This document shows positions 17,376 through 26,557 of a stretch of 64,000 bases of DNA, piece by piece; within the stretch, counting starts at the first letter, position 1; each line of letters begins with the position of its first letter. Both the position numbers and the translations under genes were made by a program. This DNA is from Providencia stuartii. Lineage in GTDB: Bacteria; Pseudomonadota; Gammaproteobacteria; Enterobacterales; Enterobacteriaceae. The stretch spans positions 2,976,001 to 3,040,000 of the forward strand of contig NZ_CP119546.1 in NCBI RefSeq assembly GCF_029277985.1, in the 5' to 3' direction. The notes under the pieces are model-generated. The model worked only from the letters and a program-made list of their open reading frames with translations, did not search any database and had not been told where the DNA came from.

Positions 17376-18584
17376 ATGATGCAAAACGTCGTTATAGTTG
17401 CAGCCACACGTACGCCTATTGGGGCTTTTCAGGGAGCATTATCCTCTCTTTCAGCCGTTGAACTTGGCGCGACCGTGATCCGTTCACTCCTCGAAAAAAC
17501 GGCTATCTCGGCAGATGAAGTCGATGAAGTCATACTCGGGCAAGTATTAACAACAGGCTGTGGGCAGAACCCTGCCAGACAGGCTGCCTTAACTGCGGGG
17601 CTCTCCGAAACAACCCCAGCGATTACAATTAACTTAGTTTGTGGCTCAGGTCTTGCAGCAGTGAAACAGGCAGCTCAAGCGATTCGTTGTGGTGATGCCA
17701 ACATTGTGATTGCAGGTGGGCAAGAAAATATGAGCAAAGCCCCTTATTATCTTGATGGCGCCCGTTCAGGAATGCGTCTGGGTCATCACACAATAAAAGA
17801 TAGCCTAGTACATGATGGATTATGGGATGCTTTCAATGATTACCATATGGGGATCACCGCAGAAAATTTAGCCGAACAATTTAACATAAGCCGTGAACAA
17901 CAAGACCTATTTGCCTTGAATTCTCAGAAAAAAGCGGCAATGGCAATAGAAACCGGTCGCTTTGCCAGTGAGATCACTCCTGTCAATATCCGACAAAAGA
18001 ATAAAACTACGATAACCGTCGATACCGATGAACAACCGAGACCGCATATTCAAGCTGAAAAGTTAGCCCAGCTTCCTCCCGCATTCCGCGCTAACCATGG
18101 TTCAGTGACCGCTGGAAATTCATCTTCAATTAATGATGGTGCTGCCGCCGTCATGCTAATGAGTGAACAAAAAGCTCAAGCACTCGGTCTGCCAATTTTG
18201 GCTCGAATTGTGAGTTATGCGGTCTCAGGGGTTGACCCCGCCATCATGGGAATTGGTCCAGTCGATGCATCACGTCGCTGTTTAGCCAAAGCGGGATGGC
18301 GCATTGACGATTTAGACCTAATTGAAGCGAATGAAGCGTTCGCGGCCCAAGCGCTCGCGGTGAGCAATACGTTAGGTTGGCATAGCGAAAAAGTTAATGT
18401 TAATGGGGGAGCAATTGCACTGGGCCACCCTATTGGCGCATCGGGATGCCGTATTCTTGTCACTCTACTTCATGAAATGGCTCGTCGAGATGTCTACAAA
18501 GGGTTAGCCACCCTCTGTGTTGGCGGAGGCCAAGGCATTGCATTAGCCGTTGAACGACCAAAAGGAGCGTCTTATGCAGAATAA
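17376..18584 (+). CDS. atoB: Acetyl-CoA C-acetyltransferase (thiolase)
   Basis: The 402-residue thiolase has all three catalytic elements: nucleophilic C89 (NLVCGSGLAA), H351 (ALGHPIGASG) and C381 (LCVGGGQG). Length and sequence fit the biosynthetic/degradative acetoacetyl-CoA thiolase group. Here it would cleave acetoacetyl-CoA from the CoA-transferase into two acetyl-CoA. The ATGATG start leaves one codon of ambiguity (17376 or 17379). The gene ends 11 bases inside the next coding region, showing tight coupling. Confidence 0.93.
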   Translation: MMQNVVIVAATRTPIGAFQGALSSLSAVELGATVIRSLLEKTAISADEVDEVILGQVLTTGCGQNPARQAALTAGLSETTPAITINLVCGSGLAAVKQAAQAIRCGDANIVIAGGQENMSKAPYYLDGARSGMRLGHHTIKDSLVHDGLWDAFNDYHMGITAENLAEQFNISREQQDLFALNSQKKAAMAIETGRFASEITPVNIRQKNKTTITVDTDEQPRPHIQAEKLAQLPPAFRANHGSVTAGNSSSINDGAAAVMLMSEQKAQALGLPILARIVSYAVSGVDPAIMGIGPVDASRRCLAKAGWRIDDLDLIEANEAFAAQALAVSNTLGWHSEKVNVNGGAIALGHPIGASGCRILVTLLHEMARRDVYKGLATLCVGGGQGIALAVERPKGASYAE

Positions 18585-19497
18585 TCATTTTAGCGTTATC
18601 GGTGCAGGCTTAATGGGCGTTGGGATTGCCACGCATTTTGCAAGACATGGACATACAATTTGGTTGTATGACACTGATGATACAAGAATTGCTGAAATCG
18701 GCACTGTTGCTAACCACATTCTTGATGAGTTGATTGCCGCTGAACAATGCTCTCCAGATGATAAAGAACAGATTATCCTGCGTTTAAAAGGAACGACTTC
18801 ATTAAATGACATCGCGCCATCGAATTTAATTATCGAAGCTATACCTGAAAAATTGGACTTAAAGCATGCACTGTATGCCCAACTTGAACAACTTATTTCG
18901 CCAAATGCTATTATTGCTAGCAATACCAGCGGTTTTCTTCCCGATGTGCTAGCAGCAAACCTTACCTACCCAGAGCGTTTATTAATCGCTCATTTTTGGC
19001 ATCCTCCTCATTTTATTCCGCTTGTAGAAATTGTTCCTAGTTCAGCCACACAACCTGAATATCTCAATATGCTGCAAAAGATACTCGTTAGCATGCAATT
19101 GGAGGCTGTGGTACTAAACCGTGCTGCACCAGGCTTTATTGGTAACCGTTTACAATTTGCCTTACTCCGAGAAGCGCTACACATCGTGAACAGTGGCATT
19201 GCTAGCGTTGAAACCGTCGATCAAGTCATGAGAGCGTCATTAGGACGACGCTATGCAATGATAGGTCCATTTGAAGCTGCGGATATGACCGGGCTTGCTA
19301 CTGTGCAAGATATTTATCGTCATTTACTACCTGAATTGGCAAACGGAAGTGACATGGTCGCCTTAATCGATGAAAAAGTTAAGGCTGGGCATATAGGGAT
19401 ACGTAGTGGGCAAGGGTTTTATCGCTGGGATGATTCACGCAAGGAATACATTCAAAAACGCAGAGAACACCAATTACGTTCTGGCTTAAAACCATAA
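18574..19497 (+). CDS. 3-hydroxyacyl-CoA dehydrogenase (3-hydroxybutyryl-CoA type)
   Basis: The 307-residue protein begins at an ATG after AAAGGAG, overlapping the thiolase stop. It has a Rossmann motif GAGLMGVGIA (about residues 9-18) and an acidic residue ending the second strand (LYDTDD), indicating NAD. The active-site region has ASNTSGF and AHFWHPPHFIPLVEIVP, and a C-terminal dimerisation domain contains PGFIGNRLQFALLREA. It would oxidise (S)-3-hydroxyacyl-CoA to 3-ketoacyl-CoA. The HFWHPPH variant is closer to the lambda-crystallin/carnitine-dehydrogenase-like subgroup than to classical Hbd (HFFNP), so another beta-hydroxy acid or acyl-CoA substrate is possible. Confidence 0.8.
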   Translation: MQNNHFSVIGAGLMGVGIATHFARHGHTIWLYDTDDTRIAEIGTVANHILDELIAAEQCSPDDKEQIILRLKGTTSLNDIAPSNLIIEAIPEKLDLKHALYAQLEQLISPNAIIASNTSGFLPDVLAANLTYPERLLIAHFWHPPHFIPLVEIVPSSATQPEYLNMLQKILVSMQLEAVVLNRAAPGFIGNRLQFALLREALHIVNSGIASVETVDQVMRASLGRRYAMIGPFEAADMTGLATVQDIYRHLLPELANGSDMVALIDEKVKAGHIGIRSGQGFYRWDDSRKEYIQKRREHQLRSGLKP

Positions 19498-19545
19498 CGT
19501 CTCTTTGATTTTCCACAAGCACAAGCAAAAAATTGAGGTGCCATA

Positions 19546-20937
19546 ATGAGTGTATTAATTGCCCTAGCCGCACTGTGCCTTCTAATGTTGGCAGCCTATC
19601 GTGGATATAGCGTTATTCTATTTGCGCCAATCGCAGCTCTCGGTGCTGTACTACTCACCGACCCTAGTGCTGTAGCGCCAGCCTTCACAGGGCTATTTAT
19701 GGAGAAAATGGTCGGTTTCGTAAAATTATACTTTCCCGTCTTTCTTCTAGGTGCCGTATTTGGAAAACTAATTGAATTATCTGGTTTTTCTCATTCAATC
19801 GTTGCCGCTGCCATCAAAATATTAGGGCAACGCCACACTATTCCAGTCATCGTATTAGCCTGTGCATTATTAACCTATGGCGGAGTTTCCTTATTTGTGG
19901 TGGTCTTTGCTATTTACCCATTTGCCGCCGAACTCTTTAGGCAAAGTAATATCCCCAAACGCTTGATCCCAGCAACAATCGCTCTTGGTGCTTTTTCTTT
20001 CACCATGGATGCGTTGCCGGGTACCCCACAAATACAGAATATCATCCCAACCAGTTTTTTTGGGACAACCGCTTGGGCAGCTCCTTGGCTGGGTTTAATT
20101 GGTTCATTATTTATCATTTTACTTGGCCTTATCTATTTAGAACGTCAAAGACGTAAGGCCAAAATAAAAAATGAAGGTTATGGAACCGAATTACTTAATG
20201 AACCAGAAACGCCCAAAAATATTGATCTGCCTAATCCTATTGTCGCTATTTCACCTTTAATTTTAGTGGGTGTCTTAAACTTAGTATTCACTTATCTCAT
20301 TCCTAAATGGTATGGGCCAGAACACGAATTAATGTTACCGGGGCTTGCTGCGCCCATCATGACTAACTTAAGTAAAATTACTGCAATTTGGGCTGTTGAA
20401 GCCGCCCTGCTATCCGGTATTTTATTAGTTATCATTTTGGGGTTCCGTAATATCCGTGGGCGTTTAGCTGAAGGAAGCCGAAGTGCTGTTAGTGGTGCGA
20501 TTCTTGCCGCTATGAATACAGCGTCTGAATACGGTTTTGGTGCCGTTATTGCCGCATTACCGGGATTCTTAGTTCTCTCTAACGCGCTTTCAACCATTCC
20601 GAACCCATTACTTAACGAAGCTATTAGTATCACGACATTAGCAGGTATCACTGGCTCAGCATCCGGAGGAATGAGTATTGCATTAGCGGCAATGGCCGAT
20701 AATTTTATTGCGGCGGCTCACGCTGCACATATCCCTCTTGAAGTCTTTCACCGTATAGCATCAATGGCTAGTGGTGGCATGGATACCCTTCCTCACAATG
20801 GTGCGGTGATCACATTACTCGCTATTACAGGTTTGAGCCATAGGCAAGCTTATGGTGGGATCTTTGCTATTACCATCATTAAAAGTCTCGCCGTCTTTTT
20901 CGTCATCGGTGTCTTTTATATGACAGGTATTGTGTAA
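19546..20937 (+). CDS. GntP-family permease, probable 3-hydroxybutyrate or short-chain hydroxy-acid importer
   Basis: The 463-residue protein has about 12 hydrophobic helices and GntP-family character, including LTYGGVSLFVVVFAIYPFA, ALGAFSFTMDALPGTPQIQN and SGGMDTLPHNGAVITLLAITG. Family members import gluconate and related hydroxy acids with protons; some in hydroxybutyrate operons are annotated D-beta-hydroxybutyrate permeases. Its position between hydroxyacyl-CoA dehydrogenase and D-3-hydroxybutyrate dehydrogenase makes hydroxybutyrate the likely cargo. GAGG precedes the ATG. Confidence 0.82.
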   Translation: MSVLIALAALCLLMLAAYRGYSVILFAPIAALGAVLLTDPSAVAPAFTGLFMEKMVGFVKLYFPVFLLGAVFGKLIELSGFSHSIVAAAIKILGQRHTIPVIVLACALLTYGGVSLFVVVFAIYPFAAELFRQSNIPKRLIPATIALGAFSFTMDALPGTPQIQNIIPTSFFGTTAWAAPWLGLIGSLFIILLGLIYLERQRRKAKIKNEGYGTELLNEPETPKNIDLPNPIVAISPLILVGVLNLVFTYLIPKWYGPEHELMLPGLAAPIMTNLSKITAIWAVEAALLSGILLVIILGFRNIRGRLAEGSRSAVSGAILAAMNTASEYGFGAVIAALPGFLVLSNALSTIPNPLLNEAISITTLAGITGSASGGMSIALAAMADNFIAAAHAAHIPLEVFHRIASMASGGMDTLPHNGAVITLLAITGLSHRQAYGGIFAITIIKSLAVFFVIGVFYMTGIV

Positions 20938-21067
20938 GCCTCCTATTCAAAATGAGCCGCATTATGCATGAGTTAGTGCACAGTAAATTGATCGTTAACA
21001 ATACGGTAGCTCAAAAACACCTTATTGATTTGTTTTATACAGTTCGCTTTATTTGAGGAGAATAATC

Positions 21068-21844
21068 ATGAATTTACATGGAAAAACAGTACTTATTACA
21101 GGTTCCACTAGCGGTATAGGATTAGGAATTGCACAAGTATTCGCCCAAACTGGCGCCAAAATTATTCTCAATGGATTTGGCGATATCGAGATGGCAAAAG
21201 CCGCGGTGGCACAAAAACAAAATGGCAATATACCGGGTTACCACAATGCCGATCTAAGCGATGAAAAACAAATCATCGATATGATGCACTATGCAGATAA
21301 GGAATTTGGCGGTGTGGACATTCTGATTAACAATGCAGGGATCCAACATGTCTCCCCAACAGAATCCTTTCCTGTCGATAAATGGAACGCTATCATCGCC
21401 ATCAATCTTTCGTCTGTATTTCATACCACGCGGCTAGCCCTACCAAATATGCTTAAACATAATTGGGGAAGGATTATCAATATTGCTTCTGTACATGGTC
21501 TAGTCGCGTCAAAAAATAAATCCGCTTATGTGGCGGCTAAACATGGTGTCATAGGCTTAACCAAGAGCGTCGCTCTTGAAACCGCTCGCACTAATGTTAC
21601 CTGCAATGCCATTTGTCCGGGATGGGTATTAACCCCACTGGTACAGCAACAGATCGATAAGCGTATCGCTGATGGAGCAAAGCCCGAAGCAGCACTCAAA
21701 GACTTACTCGAAGAAAAACAGCCGTCAGGCCAATTTGTTACACCTCAACAATTAGGCGAATTAGCCCTCTTTTTATGTTCTGATAGCGCCACACAAGTCA
21801 GAGGCGTTGCTTGGAATATGGATGGTGGATGGGTAGCCCAATAA
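21068..21844 (+). CDS. bdhA: D-3-hydroxybutyrate dehydrogenase
   Basis: From the ATG at 21068 (GAGGAG upstream) the short-chain dehydrogenase has 258 residues. It has the cofactor loop TGSTSGIG at 11-18, NNAGIQHVSP, and the catalytic serine S141 followed by VHG. The YxxxK pair is Y154 and K158. The tract SVHGLVASKNKSAYVAAKHG and C-terminal QVRGVAWNMDGGWVAQ are typical of bacterial 3-hydroxybutyrate dehydrogenases. It oxidises D-3-hydroxybutyrate to acetoacetate with NAD, supplying the CoA-transferase of the same locus. There are 130 bases between the permease stop and this start, so it may also have its own promoter. Confidence 0.9.
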   Translation: MNLHGKTVLITGSTSGIGLGIAQVFAQTGAKIILNGFGDIEMAKAAVAQKQNGNIPGYHNADLSDEKQIIDMMHYADKEFGGVDILINNAGIQHVSPTESFPVDKWNAIIAINLSSVFHTTRLALPNMLKHNWGRIINIASVHGLVASKNKSAYVAAKHGVIGLTKSVALETARTNVTCNAICPGWVLTPLVQQQIDKRIADGAKPEAALKDLLEEKQPSGQFVTPQQLGELALFLCSDSATQVRGVAWNMDGGWVAQ

Positions 21845-21860
21845 ACACCCATTGAAGTTA

Positions 21861-21935
21861 GGCAGTCGTTGTGGTTAATTATTCTACTATTAAATAATAC
21901 TAACCATCCATACCACTGCCTTATTTATTATTTTT
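21861..21935 (+). terminator. Possible terminator of the hydroxybutyrate operon
   Basis: GGCAGT (21861) pairs with ACTGCC (21915) and the inner GTGGTTA pairs with TAACCA, making a long interrupted stem-loop. It is followed by TTATTTATTATTTTT. It lies 17 bases past the bdhA stop. Confidence 0.42.
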
Positions 21936-22102
21936 GATAACACATATTCCGCTGATAAATTATTTGAAACTTAAAATAAATCATCAATGAATCCGTTTAT
22001 TTTTAGTGAATATCACTCTTTAAAATAAAAACATTGATCACACCAAAGCATGCGATAGTTTTAATCCTTAAAACTATCTCCATCCTCATAAGGATAGTCG
22101 TC

Positions 22103-22488
22103 GTGACAATAGAAGAAAAAAAGTCTACCTTATTTATCAACTTAGTCCAACACTTGGTAGAGCAGCCTTTACATGGCTAGATGGTTCTAATTTCATCGCC
22201 CGTATATTGTCAGGAAATACCGTTGAGCACTATGTCTCTCTATTACAATCCACTATCCAAAAAAAGAATTTAAATTGGATTGTTTATAAAGATAATACAG
22301 AGTCAGATATTGAAATGTTGATACAACAAAATGCCTCCCTGCTTATTTGTATTCCAGGATTAAAATACCAATTTTACAAAAAGGATTTTGACACAAAAAA
22401 TATTATCTACCTGAGTACAATGGAATATGCCAACAGCGATACAACCTCTGTGATAAAAAGAATAGAAGAAATTGAAAGGCAATCATAG
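22103..22488 (+). pseudogene. Unknown protein gene interrupted by a minus-one frameshift at A-AAA-AAG
   Basis: A GTG at 22103 with AAGGAT at ideal spacing opens a frame that stops after 25 codons at 22178-22180. The seven A's and a G at 22116-22123 form the heptamer A AAA AAG in the correct phase. A minus-one shift there enters a frame open to 22488, giving a joined product of about 128 residues (VTIEEKK then VYLIYQLSPTLGRAAF). The downstream frame on its own has no ATG, only an internal TTG at 22207. Either a base was gained in the homopolymer or frameshifting is programmed. I do not recognise the protein; it is soluble and lacks a signal peptide. Confidence 0.5.
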
Positions 22489-22823
22489 CTTGTTACCTAA
22501 CTCTCTATTGCTCAACAACGCCCTTGTGATAACAAGAGCACACTATTTCCGAGTCAATACTGGCCATCATGACGATTTTTATTTTGCTACACCGTCATAA
22601 CACTAGCACTCTCAACAATATCATATCTATTACGACCTTTTGATGCTTGCTTGATATGGTGTAAGCGAGCGCTCATTATTTTCTCAACAGGCATAGACAG
22701 TTATCATTATCAGAAGTTTTAGAATATTTTTATAAGACTCACATCCAATATCACGAACACATTGTTTGGCTCTTCCGATATTTCTCGTTATAGCTACACT
22801 GCTCTGATATTAAGAAACTCACC
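22489..22823. other. Gene-poor stretch with decayed reading frames
   Basis: No intact gene is visible. On the minus strand a short frame at about 22600-22695 reads KIMSARLHHIKQASKGRNRY, which vaguely recalls the end of a GGDEF-type domain. It is too short and has no supporting start, so it is left unassigned. Confidence 0.3.
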
Positions 22824-23068
22824 ATGAAAACTCACATGCTAACATCGTGTTATTTGATCAGTTTGAAGCCTTAGATGCCATGGCACCCGTTGAAATTGTT
22901 GACCCTTTGCCAAACTATCACATCAAGTTTATCTCCCCCGCTGACCGCCATAAAACCAGCTCCAAAGGTATTGTTATTGCAACCATAGCAATATCCAATC
23001 CTGAGTTTAAACAGAACTGCTCCTTCAAGGACAAGACACCAGAAAAAACTAACGAAACGTTTTTATAG
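22824..23068 (+). pseudogene. DJ-1/PfpI-family protein remnant
   Basis: The frame starting with GTG at 22847 reads VLFDQFEALDAMAPVEIVD followed by LPNYHIKFISPA, the N-terminal strand and helix of DJ-1/PfpI (ThiJ-like) proteins. The plausible original ATG at 22824 is in a different frame, so a frameshift lies between 22824 and 22847. The usual family length is about 190-230 residues, but this frame ends after 73 codons, the last thirty of which lose the family pattern. The nucleophile cysteine region is absent. It is a dead 5' fragment. Confidence 0.65.
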
Positions 23069-23254
23069 AGAGCAAGTGCCCTCTAAGCAATTTTTTATTG
23101 ATTAAAAATCACTTTATCAAATAAAATCAAATAATTACATAAATCACATTTCCAATTAAACAATCAATTTCACTTTAGCATCATTTAAATGCAAATAATT
23201 TATTTTTAGTTAAAATAATAACCTGATCGTCAAAAAATAATATTGGAGTTAATA

Positions 23255-24004
23255 ATGCGAGTATTCGGATTAAAAGTTGTTCTATTATCTTTATCAATGG
23301 TGGCAGCATACGCTCAAGCTCAGGTTATCAATAAAAATAATCCGCCAGAATATCAATCATTTAAATATAATTATTCTGAAATGATTGAATTAGCTAATGA
23401 AAATCGCTTACCTCATAGAATTTTCTATAAAACACCCAGCACAGGCGAAAACGCTGAATGGTTTGATGCAGTAAAACAAGGTGACTTAGTCAAAGTCAAA
23501 AAAATGGTCGCTAATGGGCAAAATATCGAAGCAAAAGATACTGGTAGTTTAGACCAAACAGCGCTTGGCTGGGCTGCATTTATCGGTGATGAAGAAATGG
23601 TTGATTACCTTATCTCTCAGAATGCGAATCTATGGGCAACTGATAAAGGAGATGTGTATAACGTATTAAAATCCGCAGTGCTTGGGAATAATGTTAATGT
23701 CGTTAAAAAAATCCATAATTTAATGAAAAAAGATGTTGATTTAAATGACCAAACGCTTGAAAGCGACGGTGAAACACTTGTTATGGTCGCCGCCAGCAAT
23801 AACCGCCTTGATATCGTAAAATATCTTTTATCGCAAGGTGCTGATATTAATCGCTCCACGACAACCGATGATAAAACCTACCCTTCCTACGATCAAAGCG
23901 CACTAACCTATGCATGTAAGAATAATCTGCCAGATATGCAAAAGTTATTAATTGCTAATGGCGCATTAAATCACCGTACGGGTAAACCATCTTGCGACGA
24001 ATAA
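23255..24004 (+). CDS. Secreted ankyrin-repeat protein
   Basis: The ATG at 23255 follows TTGGAG and yields 249 residues with a Sec signal peptide (core LKVVLLSLSMVAAYA, cleavage near AQA at residue 22). The mature protein has a short N-terminal extension with the stretch NAEWFDAVKQGDLVKVKKM. Three to four ankyrin repeats follow: residues about 70-100 (NGQNIEAKDTGSLDQTALGWA); 105-135 (DEEMVDYLISQNANLWA); 165-205 (TLVMVAASNNRLDIVKYLLSQ, GADINRST); and 215-245. Such periplasmic ankyrin proteins bind partner proteins; some are linked to oxidative-stress enzymes or act as antidotes, but no partner is obvious here. A strong terminator follows. Confidence 0.75.
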   Translation: MRVFGLKVVLLSLSMVAAYAQAQVINKNNPPEYQSFKYNYSEMIELANENRLPHRIFYKTPSTGENAEWFDAVKQGDLVKVKKMVANGQNIEAKDTGSLDQTALGWAAFIGDEEMVDYLISQNANLWATDKGDVYNVLKSAVLGNNVNVVKKIHNLMKKDVDLNDQTLESDGETLVMVAASNNRLDIVKYLLSQGADINRSTTTDDKTYPSYDQSALTYACKNNLPDMQKLLIANGALNHRTGKPSCDE

Positions 24005-24009
24005 CGCTG

Positions 24010-24040
24010 AAAATACCGTCTACCATAGACGGTATTTTTA
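24010..24040 (+). terminator. Intrinsic terminator of the ankyrin gene
   Basis: AAAATACCGTCTA and TAGACGGTATTTTT make a stem of about thirteen base pairs with a three-base loop and a T-run, directly after the stop codon at 24004. Confidence 0.88.
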
Positions 24041-24161
24041 TCAAAACCCCCTTGCAAACATCGTTTTTGCTTTCATATAATACTGCCATCAAAAAAATTA
24101 GTTTTTTGATGATATTTCAATTAGTTAATTAATTATTTCTATAACTTTTAATCACGCATCA

Positions 24162-24569
24162 TTATCGCGAAAGAGTATCACAATCGAGTGTTTTTTTAGG
24201 TTCTGATAAAGATTCAAACAAAGGTTTCGCCGATGTGATAATGTCTATCACATCATCATTTGTCACAACTAAATAATGTTCAACACACGCATCATGGATA
24301 TTCGCACTTTGCTCATGGAACCACTGTAAATAGGATGAATTTGCGACTTTATATAACCCTGTCGTCATCTGACCGTCAAAATAGTCAAGCATTTTTAAGA
24401 GGTTTCCTTCATCCGTTACCCTAAATGAATAAACCCATTCAAATGTTAATTTGAATATTTCCTCTGCACTACTCAAAATTAAAGAAATAGCGTGTAAGTC
24501 ATAATGAAAATTATCTAACTGAATTCTAGACAATGATCTGTCACTAAGGCTAATTAACCGCTCTTGCAT
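24162..24569 (-). CDS. Hypothetical soluble protein
   Basis: The 135-residue protein is mainly helical with no signal peptide or membrane segment. Notable tracts are ISLSDRSLSRIQLDNFHYDLHA at the start and a tryptophan/tyrosine-rich middle (FEWVYSFRV, YLQWFHEQSANIHDACVEHYL). It ends in DCDTLSR. I do not recognise a family. It is acidic and small, like many immunity or antitoxin proteins, but no toxin lies beside it. The ribosome-binding site is weak. Confidence 0.45.
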   Translation of the reverse strand: MQERLISLSDRSLSRIQLDNFHYDLHAISLILSSAEEIFKLTFEWVYSFRVTDEGNLLKMLDYFDGQMTTGLYKVANSSYLQWFHEQSANIHDACVEHYLVVTNDDVIDIITSAKPLFESLSEPKKTLDCDTLSR

Positions 24570-25380
24570 GGTTTAATTTCTCTAATTTAAATAAGCTTCA
24601 ACCTACAGATATGATATTCCTATTGTACATGACATAAACATGTCACATGGCTCAATTTATCAACAACAAGACTCAAGCATTCATCATTATCCCATTGATG
24701 ACATGATACTGTTATATCGCCGCTTTACCGTTATTACCAGCTTGCTATTATCACCAACCCTTCACCTATAATCGTAAGGATATAACCATAAGATTTTCTA
24801 TTCCTATAACACCCAAAATAATGTCCTCAATGTCTGTTAGCGCTCAAAGAGTCACATCAAGTATATCGCGAGTCACTACAGAGCAGAGGTAAGCCTCGCG
24901 TGCATCAACCCGATGAGCAAATAGGCGTTAGCTAATGGTCAATAAAGCGCCATAGTCTCCACTGTAATAGAATGAGGACTCTATAATTCGTCTTTTTCCT
25001 TTACCCTGTCTGATATCACTAATGAGCCGATTTTAAACAAACTGGGCATTGATGTTCTACCCACTTTCTACCTAAAAAGAGAGAAAAAATCATTTTTGTT
25101 ATACAAAACCAATTGATGATGGTAATTAGTCATAAGTTCCGCTAGTCCTGTATAGAGAAATAGTCAACAATATGAAATCCCGACCATCTGGCTGTAAAAA
25201 ATTATTCAAGCTTGACCTTTTTAGACCATTTATTGACCGACTTCATCGCGATTCGATTAAGCAACCATGTTTCGGCTGAAATGGTAAACGTTCATACTAA
25301 TTATTTATCTCTATCAACGATAAGAAAGCTTTATACTCAGAAAAATCAAGCAAACTGAGTCAAAAAATATTGGAGAATAG
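24570..25380. other. Non-coding or decayed 0.8-kb stretch
   Basis: No intact reading frame over 60 codons is convincing. On the plus strand at about 24990-25110 a frame reads LSDITNEPILNKLGIDVLP then TFYLKRE, which resembles the C-terminal part of a LysR effector domain. A second short frame near 25225 (FLDHLLTDFIAIRL) resembles a LysR tail. These could be remnants of one lost regulator, at low certainty. The last 60 bases hold the PhzF gene leader with GGAG. Confidence 0.3.
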
Positions 25381-26268
25381 ATGCAAAACGAGATACTAGA
25401 TTCGGTTGGACTCGACGTTCAGGTACACCTCATAAATTCATTTACACGAAATAATTCTGGCGGTAATCCCGCTGGGGTCGTGCTCTATCCCCCTGAGCTA
25501 AGCGATGCACAAAAAATAGCCATCGCACGGAAAGTTGGCTTTTCCGAGACAGCGTTTGTCTATCGTGGCGAAAAAACCGATTTCAAGGTGGATTTTTTCA
25601 CTCCAGAAGCAGAAGTAGACTTTTGTGGGCACGCTACACTAGCCGCATTTTTTACCCTTTTTTCACTTCATCAGCTGACTTCTGGGCATTATACACAGAA
25701 AACAAAAGCTGGAATTCTGAGTGTCGATGTCAGTTCTGATGGGATCATCATGGAGCAAGCTTTACCTATCATACGCAAAGGACCTGATGTTGCAGATGTT
25801 GCAAGCGCTCTTGGCATACCACAAGAAACTATCGAGGCAACGGGTCTCCCCATAGAGGTGATCTCAACAGGATTACCAGACATTATTATTCCCGTACAGC
25901 CCGGTCAATTAGATGACCTACGTCCAAACTATGCGCAAATCACCAACCTAAGTCGCCAATTTAATACGATAGGTTTCCATGTATTTGAACTGAGCAGCGA
26001 TGCATCTATCACCGCCCACTGCCGTAACTTTGCACCTCTTTATGGCATAAATGAAGAATCTGCAACGGGGAGCTCCAGCGGCGCTTTAGGATGCTATTTA
26101 GTCAAGCATGTCTTGCCTAATGACACGCATTTTCTGTTAGAGCAAGGGCGTGCTATGGCATATTCTTCCCTCCTTCAGGTGATAATTAATAAACAAGGAC
26201 AAACGATAAATCGTGTCAGAGTTGGTGGGCAAGCTGCGATGGTTGGTACAAAAATAGTTAGAATTTAA
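25381..26268 (+). CDS. PhzF-family isomerase-like protein
   Basis: The 295-residue protein has the two-lobed PhzF/diaminopimelate-epimerase fold signatures. These are GGNPAGVV at 27-34, the catalytic-type glutamate E56 in GFSETAFVY, DFCGHATLAAF near residue 80-90, and EESATGSSSGALGCYL near 220-235. In phenazine producers PhzF isomerises trans-2,3-dihydro-3-hydroxyanthranilate, but no other phenazine genes are present. A different small-molecule isomerase or epimerase role is therefore likely. A GGAG precedes the ATG. It is flanked on both sides by gene-poor sequence. Confidence 0.83.
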   Translation: MQNEILDSVGLDVQVHLINSFTRNNSGGNPAGVVLYPPELSDAQKIAIARKVGFSETAFVYRGEKTDFKVDFFTPEAEVDFCGHATLAAFFTLFSLHQLTSGHYTQKTKAGILSVDVSSDGIIMEQALPIIRKGPDVADVASALGIPQETIEATGLPIEVISTGLPDIIIPVQPGQLDDLRPNYAQITNLSRQFNTIGFHVFELSSDASITAHCRNFAPLYGINEESATGSSSGALGCYLVKHVLPNDTHFLLEQGRAMAYSSLLQVIINKQGQTINRVRVGGQAAMVGTKIVRI

Positions 26269-26557
26269 AAAGACAAATGAATATTACGTGGGTTTAACTC
26301 AGATAATGTCAGTGTAAAAAGCTACGATTATCGCCAAAAGCAATATCAATGCTTTACTCGCATCTTTGCTACATCCGGCCCCGTAATATTATTGTGTTGA
26401 TAGATTATGCATGTCACGCCTTGTTGATATTGCAACAACCGTACCTGAAAGAAGACTCACCCGAAAATTTGTGATGGCGAAGACTAAAAACACTCATGAG
26501 TGGAAAATATTGAGTATACTGATGTGACATAAAATATATTTGCTTAAGTTGGTCTTT

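Noticed and set aside
22595..22700. Possible GGDEF-domain tail on the minus strand
   Set aside because: Only about 30 codons with weak resemblance, no start and no upstream continuation.
25381..26268. Phenazine biosynthesis cluster suggested by the PhzF-like gene
   Set aside because: No other phz genes are present; PhzF-like proteins are widespread outside phenazine pathways.
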